Positions 53,966 to 64,000 of a DNA stretch of 64,000 nucleotides are shown piece by piece; the first letter of the stretch is position 1; each line of letters starts with the position of its first letter. The stretch covers positions 4,184,001 to 4,248,000 of the forward strand of contig OU015666.1 of the NCBI GenBank assembly GCA_907165275.2. The letters run 5' to 3'. This DNA comes from Zygaena filipendulae (taxonomy: Eukaryota > Arthropoda > Insecta > Lepidoptera > Zygaenidae). The position numbers were made by a program, and so were the translations under genes. Below the pieces are notes generated by a model. That model saw only the letters and a program-made list of their open reading frames with translations. It was not told the DNA's origin and searched no databases.

Positions 53966-54211
53966 CTTTGGGTTTTTCAATTGTTTAATTAGGTATAATT
54001 ATTCTATTTAAATATAAATATATAACTAGGTACACAAGGAATGTTTATTTATTTATTAATTTATTTATTTAACAATTAATGCACACAAGGACAATATAAA
54101 AATAAATTGGTATTAAAATATATAAATGCTATTTCCGTACTGATTGTGACCAAACGTAATTATGTAAATATCACAGTATATAATGTTATGTGAATATCAT
54201 AGGGCACTCAC

Positions 54212-54398
54212 CATTGCAAGTGCTTGCGCTTGCACCTGCGCCTGGACCTGCGCTTGCGCCTGCGCCTGCGCCTGCGCCTCATACTGCCCCGAGGATCGAC
54301 GACCTTCGCGTTTGTTGCTTTCAATGGCTACTTCCAACTCTTTTGTAGTTGATAGTTTATTTTTTTCGCATTCGTATCTATACAGAAACTTCATATAT
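54212..54398 (-). CDS. retn: retn exon: end of ARID / extended ARID and Gln-Ala run
   Basis: Acceptor CTTTACAG before 54398; donor GCAATG/GTGAGT after 54212. It completes the split Gln codon and encodes YMKFLYRYECEKNKLS, then TTKELEVAIESNKREGRRSS and GQYE. This is the C-terminal extension helix of the extended ARID found in ARID3 proteins. It then runs into about ten Gln-Ala/Gln-Val dipeptides made of a GCGCAG hexanucleotide repeat. The exon ends in phase 0 after ALAM. The dipeptide run is likely variable in length between individuals or species. Confidence 0.95.
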
Positions 54399-56280
54399 CT
54401 GTAAAGAAAAGAGGAAGTAACAATAAATTTTTGCACATTATTACGTATATTATAAATAAACGACGCGTGAGTAAATTCTACAGGCGCTAAAGTGAAACTT
54501 TTCCTGCTAAAACGCTACCTGTTAAAATTCATTAGAAATCCCACGAAAATCTCGGATAATACAGTTTCTTCTACCGTGCCAAAAAAGTTCTTTTTCATAA
54601 GATATTTTTACTTGATCAGAGTACATAAGTAGATATCTACATTCATCTATTTTATTATTTTATTCTAAGCGTAACAAATTCTCACATCACAATGCATTGA
54701 TGCCACCATTTATTGAACGCGATAAAAACTTACGCAACTTCACGTCCAATCACTCTAGTATCATACAAAAACAGACACGACAGGCTTATAAATCATACTT
54801 CTAACTCCAATTGTTATCATATGCATAGCCTTCGAATCCATTATAAAACAGCCATTACATTTTTAATCCTATTCTTTCGACGAGTCAATTTTATACTGAC
54901 ATAATGTCAACCGTTCGTTACCATAACTCATATTAAGCGCTCACATATTTAATATGGAACACAATAAGATACTTTGAACGGGCCGACGCTTCATAAAAAT
55001 GCAGGGCTACCTTTTCATAAACTGTCAAATGAGAAAGCTAAATATATACGACATTCGTCATTACCGCGCGTCTAATTTTACGAACGCAAACGCCCAACGA
55101 CACTGTTGACGAATTCGTTCGCGTTGCTGTCGAGAATTCGAAATACGATAACAAAAATAATAGAAATAACTTTCTAAATAGCGATAAATATATTGGAAAC
55201 TGTAAAAATATGTATGGTCGGACGGTGCAGCGTGTGTTGTGAAGCCCGCTACCGATACTGTCGTCAACAGAAGACAAGAACCAACATGAAGATTGTAATC
55301 ATAATGCAAAGATGGAGTTTGAAATAACGCGTCGTGCGTAACGGTGTACAGTTTGAATTAGAAATGTGGAGACACCTTTATTCCGGCCGACAAAAGGCGT
55401 TGAGGTGAAGGAACTCGCTTGAAGATAAATGGGAAATTATATCGGCGGAGATGAGTTCGAGGTTATTAATTATGAAGATGTCATATTGTCGCGCTGTACT
55501 GTCACGTACGAGCCATTGTGGCGATCGCTTTGTCTCCATCCCGTGAGAATTTGTATGCTGGATGTGATACAAAGGGGCAGTGTCGAATATGGAGCGACTG
55601 GCTCCTGATTAGTTCTAGGACCACACACTGATCTATTGAAAAATATCATGTTGGCCTGGACATGATTCTCTTCACCTCGCGCCTAGTAATAACTCCCTAA
55701 AAGACAATGCTAAATGTGTATGAATATTCTAATATAAGATACCGAGAAGCAAAGACATTATAAGAGAATAGACGAACAATACAAACTTTTACTATGTAAT
55801 TCACGTCAACCAGTTTTTGCGGGGACAATGATCTAAATAAAAACCAATCACAATGTTGCGACGCAATCAAATACCAGTCACCACAAAGCACATTTCAAAT
55901 AGCCAATCACATCGCTTTCTGTCAAGTGGTATCTATAGACAATAGTCTCTGCTAGCCAACGGCATTTTGTTAGCATGAGATCATTTGACCGGTGCGTGGT
56001 TCAAAGGGGAAAGCTTAGCGGCCGAGCGTATTGTCAATCTATTTTTTTAATATCTTTGCCGAGAAGTTGTTAATGAGATAAACTTATTTGGAAAAACAAA
56101 GTTCTTTCGTTTATTAATCCTTCAAGGAGTAAGCTGCAGTAAATTAAATTTAAGTGATTCAGCTTTGAGTCTTGCGGCATCTTCAAATCCTCGCTTCTGC
56201 ATGCGGCTACATAGTTTTCCAACTCGAAGCACAGAAAATCGTTTTAAAGTGGTAAGTATAACTATTAAAAATTAACTTAC
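54399..56280 (-). other. retn: retn intron (1882 bp) after the main ARID exon
   Basis: No Lep-A or MITE copy. It contains a possible alternative terminal exon (56122-56205) and a GC-balanced block at about 55920-56040. Frames near 55038-55309 and 55378-55891 show no domain. Confidence 0.7.
56110..56205 (-). other. Possible alternative last exon in retn intron (speculative)
   Basis: About 75 bp after the ARID exon donor, the minus strand has an acceptor candidate AACTATGTAG and then, in the phase left by that exon, codons reading RMQKRGFEDAARLKAESLKF and NLLQLTP, a TGA stop (56124-56122) and an AATAAA hexamer at 56115-56110. Used this way it would give a short isoform ending inside the extended ARID. 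The acceptor lacks a good pyrimidine tract, and an old retroposed gene fragment is an equally good explanation. Confidence 0.2.
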
Positions 56281-56464
56281 TGAGTGCGTAGAGTGAAGGC
56301 TGCCGAGGTAATAGAGGACGGCAGATTCAGCCCTTTGATGATCTCTTGCCACAGCTTCTTGTTGATGACTTCCACGAGCCCGCCGCGGGCTATGACCAGT
56401 CTGTACAACTCGTACAAATCAAGCACTGACTTCGCCATAATGGGTAGCCGGTTAATAGGAGAGC
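56281..56464 (-). CDS. retn: retn exon: second half of the ARID domain
   Basis: Acceptor TTTCAGCAG before 56464 and donor CTCA/GTAAGT after 56281. It encodes 61 residues: SPINRLPIMAKSVLDLYELY, IARGGLVEVINKKLWQEI and LPSSITSAAFTLRTQ. These are core ARID helices, including the loop-helix region that contacts DNA, and match the Dri/ARID3 subgroup rather than other ARID classes. The reading frame requires the previous exon to end in the first G of a Gly codon; the upstream partner should encode the conserved ...FMQKRG. Two CAGs in tandem (NAGNAG-like) make the acceptor ambiguous by 3 nt; the second fits the family sequence better. High third-position conservation cannot be judged without an alignment. 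Confidence 0.95.
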
Positions 56465-57529
56465 CTGCTGAAACAATGAAACGATTGTCTTATAAAACAC
56501 TCGGTCGAACAAAGGAGCAGTTATCTCGGAGACGGCTTGGAATCAGACTGGTTTGGTAAATGCTAAAACAATGCAAGATCTATTTCGGATTATAGAGAAT
56601 AGTAAAGATAAATTTTATCACGAAACTAGTAGGTACGTTACTAATTTGAAGTAGGTTGAATTGGGTATAAGTAAATTGTATTTATAAAGATTGGTATATG
56701 AGTTACAGATATATGAGTACAATATGCTTTAATATTACTTTATTATTGCTATATAATAATGGCTTCACTCATTATGCTATACATGTACCGTGTGCGTATA
56801 GCGTAATCCTTTTCACTGCCTTATTGTTAATTTTAACAGGTACCGCCATGGTCTGTGGTGATTGATTAAGAAAACTGTTAATGTCTGATGTTAATAGAGC
56901 ACTCTAGGTATAATATACATTACATGATATACCGCCTCAGGCATTCTCTCTCTATTTGAAGTTATAAAATCCTTTACAGCGCACTTGGTAAGGGCCGTAA
57001 ACTCGGAGTGCGTGCTAAATCGCATCGCATCGCACGATCGATGATTTATGGGTGCACGAGCGCGTCAGATCGTCCGTTTACGACGACCGGCCGGCGTTAC
57101 GGGATCGGATTTAGCACAGCCCGTGTGGCCCTCGCGGAAGCCGTGTGCGCACACCACGCCGCGCCGGATTGTTTGCGGCAATAGCGGCTTGATTTACTGT
57201 AATTTGGTGGTTAAACTGTGGTAATGACTTGACGAATAGTGCATGCTCGATCTATCAGCTAACGACCTGCGTTCTCTCCAGTACCTACGTCTGTTACGAA
57301 TTGCGATATCCGTTGTATTTGAAGTCAATCCTGTTCAATTTTGACTTAACGCCAGTACAAGAATACATAATGTGAACCACTAAAAGAATAAAGATTTTTT
57401 TCCGACTGGCAGTTCACACATGAAAGAAGACAAGTCATACTTTATTTAAAAAAAACACTAGGTATTTAGATTGCTCGTAACTCCTGGCAGGGGTATAGGT
57501 AATTGTTGCAAATCACCCGATCAATTTGT

Positions 57530-57900
57530 CTCCCTCAACTGCGAAGTTATTCGAACAACTCGACATCGAGTTACTGGCTGCCGCCCCACCTCCCGCGCGC
57601 CGCCATCGATCGTTTATTGATGAGAACGGAACATTAGCGAATACCTAAACGACTATTTGTCAATCCATCTTCCTGTCTGCAGTTAATCATTCCCCGGTTA
57701 TCTGGGCCGCGGGGTGAGGCGAGGCTGTGTGGGGTGCCGGTGGGGGAGGAGGGAGGCTCCGAACGTCACCCACCCAGAGATTAATTGCCGCGTTTATGTT
57801 AAAGGGATAAATGAACAACATGATGAGCGAGAATTAGGGCGAAGTGGTGTATCTGTTTCGTGTTACGAGCTTATAAGTTGGTACACTCCGATGAACCCTT
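57530..57900. promoter_or_regulatory. Candidate intronic enhancer block
   Basis: Balanced composition, no repeats, and homeodomain-like cores within CATCGATCGTTTATTGATGA and CAGAGATTAATTGCCGCG. Inference from composition and location only. Confidence 0.25.
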
Positions 57901-58809
57901 AAGCGGCCGGAAATGCGAATAAATTCGAATACTTACACTTTAATGCCCCAAGGCAAACATTTATCATTAAACAAAAAGGGCCGAGTAACAGGTGTCCTTA
58001 TTGCTAGAGGCAATATTTTCAAGGGAACCTTAAGGTTAAGAAATTCTGATCATAGTAGATACAGGACGAGTTAGCTGGCAGTTTTGAATTGAAATTCAGT
58101 CGCCGTCAGTCGGAGTCTCTTGGATGTATTAGGTACAGGGCCCAAGAAAAATAATACCCATATCATTTTTCTTTAAATGCTATTGTTTTTTTTCTCATCT
58201 AAAAAATATATGCCAGCCTCGATATTTAATTTTATTGAGTGACATGAGATAGACTGATATTTTTAATAATAATGTCTACGCTAAGAGTAGGTAAGTGCAG
58301 ACGGAACGTATGAAAGGTATTAAGGGGTTTTTCGCTTTATAATAATATAATAATAAGTAGGAAGTCGATAAAACCTTCAGATTACTTACCTAAGAATTTG
58401 TGGTTATCATAGCACCACCACCTGCGTACGTTTTGTACTGGCTATTAGGTACCTACATCTAAGGTTGTCACTTTGTTGCTCTTTAGCAATGGAAACACCT
58501 GGTAAACTTTTATGATCCAGGAAATTCTGTATCCAATATATCATACCTAATATTATGAGGTTTCTTGAACTGTTTGTTGCTTAGAAATAAGAAGTTATAC
58601 TGCAGGGTTCGGTAGCATATCATTTTCCTACGTTTTGTTCGCTATGTGATTATCATTTCAAGTTGCAATTGCACGCTATTTATTATTGAGTAGAAACTAA
58701 TATTGCATGTAACCAATCACCAACTGAACTCGATAGAGATACAGCACGTTTCACTCCTTACTGAATAAACGCGGAACAGAATAAATTTATCCTAATAGAG
58801 TGGAAAGGA

Positions 58810-59110
58810 CCGTTATCTAACTAAATAACAAGTCGGTTACAAGAACTCGCGGACAAAAGCTATTGTTTATGAAAGCAATCACCCCAATAACGATTTCCAC
58901 AAAACGCGTTCCCGCGTCGGCGGAAAACGCGCGATTCGATGCGCGTGCGCCGAGCCGCGTGCGCGCGGTATTTGCTTTACCCGACCACGCGCGATGGTGA
59001 CGTCGCGCCGTCGCCAACGGCCATCGTTGACGACTCACTCCACGCAGTCGGTTAAACGTAATTTACGACGTATGCCAAATCGCCGGCAGAGCCAATCTAA
59101 TCGTGCCCAA
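58810..59110. promoter_or_regulatory. Candidate intronic regulatory block, CpG-rich
   Basis: A dense run of CG dinucleotides (ACGCGTTCCCGCGTCGGCGG, GCGCGTGCGCCGAGCCGCG) and GGTGACGTCGCG, unlike the AT-rich background. Could be a CpG-rich enhancer or an internal promoter. Confidence 0.25.
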
Positions 59111-60070
59111 TTGTGACATATTATTGCTTTTCCTACGAAACCTTACGCTAAATTTGTATTATGAATTTCACTTTATGGACGGCCGCACGGTTCGGTTTAT
59201 GAAACTCAATAATATGGAATAATAAATAATTCTCGGGCGATAGTTCATCTACAGTGTTGCATTCTGCTGGACGATTATTCGCACCTCGCACGATGTTTAT
59301 TGCCACTAGATGTCGCTAAGAAGGGTTAATTCTTTTGTGTAACCGACTCGCGTATGTCATAAATCGTAAGGTCGAACGCCCCCGCGTGTTGATAAAGGAT
59401 TGTAAATAACGAACGATTAGCTCCATAATCTCGTTTAAGTGCTGCGGTTTGCAACATTGGTTTTGAAGCAACATTTACAGCGGGATTATAATTACGATTG
59501 GAATTTTACGACGATTCACATTTTTAGATGCGAACATGGTTTTACGACGTCGAATGCTAATTTTAATTTAAAATTCCACTATAAAGCACGATATGGCGAT
59601 GAGAACAGTAACTATAATAATAATGATCGTTCGAAATCAACCATCAAAACGTCAAGGCGTTCCCGCAGAGATACGGAGAGTACCACCTATAAAGGCGCGT
59701 TCGCTAGCGACGACACGAGTGATAATAATCGATCGAATCGACATTTGACGCCTACCATTTATCGAGACTGGTATCAAGGCCCTTTATGCACCTCAACCCT
59801 GCGTATGGCCAATCAGAAACAGCTGTGAGACGACGCCGGCCGCTCATTGGCCCGATACGCGTTTGATTGCACCGCCCCACAACCGATTCACGGCTCGATC
59901 AATCTCAATTATTCTACGCCTTACACTGCCGTGCTCCGTGCTTTTAATTGCAGAGTAATGTTGTATGTCAGGGGAATAGTGAAGCCTACTATAACGAGCT
60001 AAATATTTTTTTGTACACGGCAAATTTCGTCAACAAATGTTGCTACCTACGTAATAGGATATATGTTATC

Positions 60071-60279
60071 ACTAGCTGTGCGCCGCGGTTTCACCCGCGG
60101 TAATTTCGGAGTTCCAGCGGGAATTCCTGGATAAAAAGTACCCTATATCCTTCTCTGCACCCCTGACAACGTGCATGCTAAATTTTATCCAAATCCGTTC
60201 AGCCGTTTTTGCGTGATTGAGTAACAAACATCCAAACATCTAAACATCCACACTTTCACATTTATAATATTAGTAGGAT
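60071..60279 (+). mobile_element. Lep-A copy, full-length young type
   Basis: ACTAGCTGTGCGCCGCGG to ACATTTATAATATTAGTAGG, with GGATAAAAAGTACCCTATAT and CGTGCATGCTAAATTTTATC. The only clear member of the family in the last 16 kb; closest sister at 44912-45069. Confidence 0.88.
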
Positions 60280-61809
60280 TAATTATCTACTCACAACACG
60301 TACTTAAAACTCAACCGATAAACTGTAAAGTTTTATAAATAGGATACCTTTACGAACATGTGTTAGAAATGCGAAACGGGAGGAAATCATACCGGTGCGG
60401 TAATAAAATGTTTACGATTCAAGATATAAATTAATGTGTACACGACAAACGTTCAGATGGCCTAAAATCTAACTATAAAAACTATAAGTTAGGTACGTAT
60501 GTACGTATAAAACCTATTTCTGTAAGTTAAAACATGAATAGTCATTTACTCGTAAGTTAAAATAATTATAATGAGGTGAGTAGGTGCACAGCTCTTAGGG
60601 AAAATTTTCTCGCTACTAATTATCAAGTGTCACTTAAGGTGGTAAATTTATTTATAAATATATTATGTATGAAAATGTCCAATATGAAAACAAAGTAAAA
60701 ATATTTTTTTGTGAACAACTTCTGCAACGAGAGAGAGAAGAAATGTGCTTCGAATAACCTAATCATTTCTTAAAGTTATCAGAAGAAAATATAAGCAAAT
60801 TTAATGTAAATGTAAAAAACCCAGAAACGACAAATACTAAATTTAAGGTTGAGTTATAACAAACATTATCTATACGTCGCCAAAGTGGCAATACCTACTC
60901 AAAACCATGGGGTAGAGAAGCTGTAATCAAAATAAAGATATAAATATACGAATATGGTGTAGTCATTTTGCATTTTATTCATCAGATATGTGATTGGCAT
61001 AGCAAGTTATTGTTATCATCTAGTTGTTGTTTATTAAAGGTGTGTGTTGTATTATTGTTATGATATTTTCATTTATTACTCACATACGTTACTAAGACTG
61101 TAACAAGCCAAAAGTTGCCAATGTCTATGATATTAATAGTTGCTCCAAATTTTTTCAAAGTTCAACGAGTTTTTGACATACCTATGCATATTATATTGTA
61201 GTACCTTCAATGATTAAAAAAACAATGTTTGTATAACTACACTAACATCGATTATAATATGTAATACTTAATATAGCTACATAGGTACATCATTTAACCG
61301 CAGATAAAAATCACTGTCGGCTATGGGTTCTTTTTCAGTCACATTTATGGAGTGTAGGTAAGCTACAAATTCTGAAAGATATGGCGCGAAAATGACATAA
61401 GGCCGAGGATACAACGATCAATCACAAGGGGAGCAGTAAAGCTGAGAACAATCCAGCGTAATTCCGTCAGAGAGACATTAAAATGGCGGCCGGCCCTATC
61501 CGGTGCAACTTTGTTGTAGGTAAACATGGTTTGAGCATAATACGCACAATTAAACTTTCTTATTAGAATCATAATATGAAAGTATTTTAAGCTTGTTCTA
61601 AACTTGATTAAAATATTATGCATAAAGAAAATAAAAGAAACCTTTCTACACAAAAATCCATGTGAACGTACAATACGTATAGGTATGTAGTTTATGTACT
61701 TAAAAGAATTAACACCGCTAAAAGTCACTTTATTCAAAAGCTTTAAACTTTAATATCGCATAAATCAATATCATAATATTGACGCAAATCAAAACCGGGA
61801 AAGATATTT

Positions 61810-62420
61810 AAGTATTGTATCACTCAGAGGAATTCAGGAGGCCATTCGATGTAATTGGCAATCATTCAGAAAAGAATATTCTCTCACTCCAACAATCAAG
61901 ACAAAGGCAGCCGATAGGTACCTACGGGCGGGCCATTACAGGTCAATACCCATTATTATGCGATATTTTTGCGAGCACGGCCCTCCGATATCCCGCGCAC
62001 TCACATGAGACGGCAAATATCTGTAATTAAAGGTTGTAAAGTTGATTTACAACTGGGGCTGAGTAAGGAACCCTGTGGGACGCTTCAACCAATAGCAATG
62101 CTCGGGGCATGTTTCACCGCGCATCGTATCAATTTATTAGAAACGAATGAAAATCGTGGCTGCGGTGGCTTCGGCCTGCGATAATACGCATCTTGCGGTC
62201 ACACATCCCATCTGTTTGTCCGCACAGGTCGTGGTGGATAGTATCGAACGCTGTTGCATGGTTTACGATCTTCGCGGGGACGGTAACACCGGCAATAAAA
62301 TTGCAACAATGGAAATGTTGATGCGGCTGAAAGGCAACGCAACTACAGCAGATCATTGCAATGAATGCAACAATGGAATCCTTGAAAAGATGGTGGCAAC
62401 TAACCGTAAAGCTGTGAGCA
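61810..62420. promoter_or_regulatory. Candidate intronic enhancer block
   Basis: Unique sequence of balanced composition, with GGCAATCATTCAGAAAAG, CTGTAATTAAAGG, ATTATTATGCGATATT and a GCAATGAATGCAACAATGG repeat-like area. Open frames across it are not supported as genes. Confidence 0.25.
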
Positions 62421-64000
62421 TAAAGTTTCGATATAATCTAGTCAAGTCTATTATGATTACAACTAAGAAATGCGAAAAATATTTAAAGTACCTGATATAT
62501 TCAACAACGATTTCTCACGGCAATAAGATACTGTACTGTACATCACTGCTAACTAAAAATAACATACAGTTAAAAGCTTAATTTAATTGTATACCAGGGT
62601 AGAAAATTGTATGTCCGATATCAATACAAAGATGTCCGATAAGATTGTCAGTAAATGAAGCCTCTGAGATTTATTCGCCAATAATTTACTCAGATGATCT
62701 ATAATAAGTATTGTTTTGTATCTCTCGACTGGCGAGCATTTGGTCCCTTTCGAACATTTAATATCTGGAAAGTAATTATTAGCATTTGTTTTTTCCAAAT
62801 GGTAGTATCGTCTGGGTGAGATGCATGTTATTTATTATTAACGTAGTCATGTTTACGCTTTTTATGGGTGCGGAGAAAATTGACCGTCAAAACGAGTCCG
62901 GTGCATTCTTACTTCTATACAATGTTGTTCATCCATATGGTAGTATTTATAAATGCATCTATAAATTTTATATAATATGTATTTTATTTCCGAGGCCAGA
63001 CCGAATCTAATACGATCAAAATAGGTATTTATCGAAAAGCAAAGTTTTACGTTTCACTGCGCACATCATGTACGACGCATTGTTCTATTTTATAATAAAC
63101 TTAACACGAAATCTACATACTCTATTACTTACTTATAATTTATTTTTACGACCATCGCTTTGTCGCTTACGGGAATCGTAAAATTCCATTGGAAACCTTT
63201 AATTTTCTTTATCATACCTTTTGTCGTATTAACAATGTTGCTAATAGTCGTTCTCTACAATGTATTATATTTCCGCAGAAAATAAAATTTAGTTTTTTTG
63301 TTTTCAAAATAAAGCTGTTAAATGGGAAATCGTTGGGAAAATACGCATTGACATTCCTACATTTTCATATATTGACAGCAGTAGGTAAACATCTTCACGT
63401 CTTTGTCATTCTCCTATTAACTTTATTACGCTTGACTATACAACTTGAATAGAACTTTAATAACTAACCTAAACATAATCAATTCAACTACCGCCTATTA
63501 ATACATAATACATAATAACTGCCTATTAATTCATATTTTAATTAATTTCGAATTCAAATTCAAATATACTCTATTGCTCCAGAAGAAACACAAAAAATTA
63601 ACAAATAAAATATAGAAGAAAGGATAAAGGGCAATCTTTTCAAGGCAATTTGTAATGTGGTAAGTCGGTACTAGGTTACATTCTAGCGTAATAACTTGAC
63701 TTTTGTAAAAAGAAGCTACGGTTCAATCATTAACCTGTAGAGAACACCGTGACGCCGCGTCATGTCTAGACGAAGGTGTCGAGAATATCAACTGCCACTG
63801 CATTTTGAGAGTATTTCTGAATAGACATTTGAATGACAATGTGAATTACAATACGAGATGGCGTCCCGGTGGTGACGAAGCGGATTCAAACGACTCGCGT
63901 CGCCTTAACTCGAAAACGATTGTTACTAATAGCCTTCAGTGAGATGAAAGATATTACCAATAGTTTCTGGTAGTTATACAATATTTTTCTAGTGTTGGTA

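Larger units (their letters stand above)
51599..56464 (-). other. retn: retained / dead ringer (retn), ARID3-family transcription factor gene, 5'-incomplete
   Basis: Six exons (56464-56281, 54398-54212, 53965-53695, 53269-53113, 52690-52308, 51729-51599) join in one frame to about 436 codons plus a stop. All five internal introns are GT-AG: 1882, 246, 425, 422 and 578 bp. Retained is a nuclear DNA-binding protein with an ARID fold that prefers AT-rich sites and in Drosophila acts in embryonic patterning, neuronal and muscle development and can recruit Groucho. The order ARID, extended ARID, linker, REALNLSDSP block, C-terminal REKLES-beta strand is that of the ARID3/Dri family. Missing: the N-terminus and first ARID helices, whose exon must join before a Gly codon split after its first base and is not found up to 64000. 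Confidence 0.93.
56465..64000 (-). other. retn: Large upstream retn intron (over 7.5 kb, incomplete)
   Basis: I looked on the minus strand for the preceding ARID exon (ending in a Lys-Arg-Gly-like codon run and a GT donor) and found none. The stretch holds one Lep-A copy (60071-60279). Blocks of balanced, unique sequence at about 57000-57200, 57530-57900, 58810-59110, 59430-59900 and 61810-62420 alternate with AT-rich DNA. Frames inside these blocks (plus 59439-59828 and 62147-62581) have no recognisable domain. Confidence 0.6.

Noticed and set aside
52316..54011. Plus-strand Arg/Gly-rich frames around 52.3-54.0 kb
   Set aside because: Antisense shadows of retn exons; the minus-strand frame has family motifs and consistent splice phases.
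59439..59828. 129-codon plus frame inside the retn intron
   Set aside because: No domain, no splice partner, inside an intron on the opposite strand; more likely unique regulatory sequence.
62147..62581. 144-codon plus frame near the right edge
   Set aside because: Compositionally mixed (balanced, then AT-rich), no family resemblance, inside the retn intron.

Overview
The window is insect nuclear DNA, almost certainly from a moth or butterfly (Lepidoptera). It is AT-rich, and most of the intergenic space is fossil transposons of recognisably lepidopteran type. The commonest is a dispersed retroelement whose end reads CTAGCTGTGCCCCGCGG / TTTCACCCGCG and whose other end reads TTTATAATATTAGTAGGAT. 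There are no bacterial-style operons, RBSs or CRISPR arrays. Repeat families are named here for cross-reference: Lep-A (the CGCGG retroelement, probably RTE-type LINE/SINE fragments), MITE-B (about 320 bp, with two TGACGTCA sites), MITE-C (about 240 bp, ends TTGGACGCAGATAAGC), MITE-D (about 220 bp, ends CTGGGCCCTTATTCACTATG), SINE-S (tRNA-headed), element E (AAACCGGCCAAGTGCG...GGGTACGGAACC).

Layout. 1-9.3 kb: repeat-rich intergenic DNA with a TIR element, MITE-B and MITE-C copies, Lep-A fragments and an exact 90-bp direct repeat. 9.3-13.5 kb: a non-LTR retrotransposon of the CR1/L2/Jockey group, 5'-truncated in ORF1 but with an uninterrupted endonuclease-reverse transcriptase ORF2 (1061 aa) and an (ATT)n tail. 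13.5-27.9 kb: more intergenic DNA with Lep-A, SINE-S, MITE-C, MITE-D and MITE-B copies, a possible orphan exon, a GATA-site cluster and a perfect 46-bp palindrome. 28.0-29.7 kb: a minisatellite of about 20.5 units of exactly 84 bp; because 84 = 3 x 28, three long spurious reading frames stay open. 30-47.8 kb: more repeats, including a hAT-type element with an 8-bp target duplication that itself carries a second transposon, a GC-rich poly(A)-tailed retroposon on the minus strand with a target duplication of at least 15 bp, a GTTAA-rich TIR element, a MITE-B copy inside element E, and a Lep-A copy inside another MITE-B. A possible non-coding first exon on the minus strand ends at 39378.

The one well-supported host gene is on the minus strand: six exons between 56464 and 51599 encode the 3' part of retained/dead ringer (retn; ARID3 family transcription factor). 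They cover part of the ARID DNA-binding domain, an extended-ARID segment, a Gln-Ala dipeptide run, a Gly-Met-Pro-rich linker, the REALNLSDSP block, a Ser/Pro-rich linker and the C-terminal REKLES-beta-like segment. All exon phases agree and all boundaries are GT/AG. The N-terminus and the first half of ARID are not found in the remaining 7.5 kb and should lie beyond position 64000. That large upstream intron is poor in repeats compared with the first 48 kb and has several GC-richer unique blocks that are candidate enhancers.
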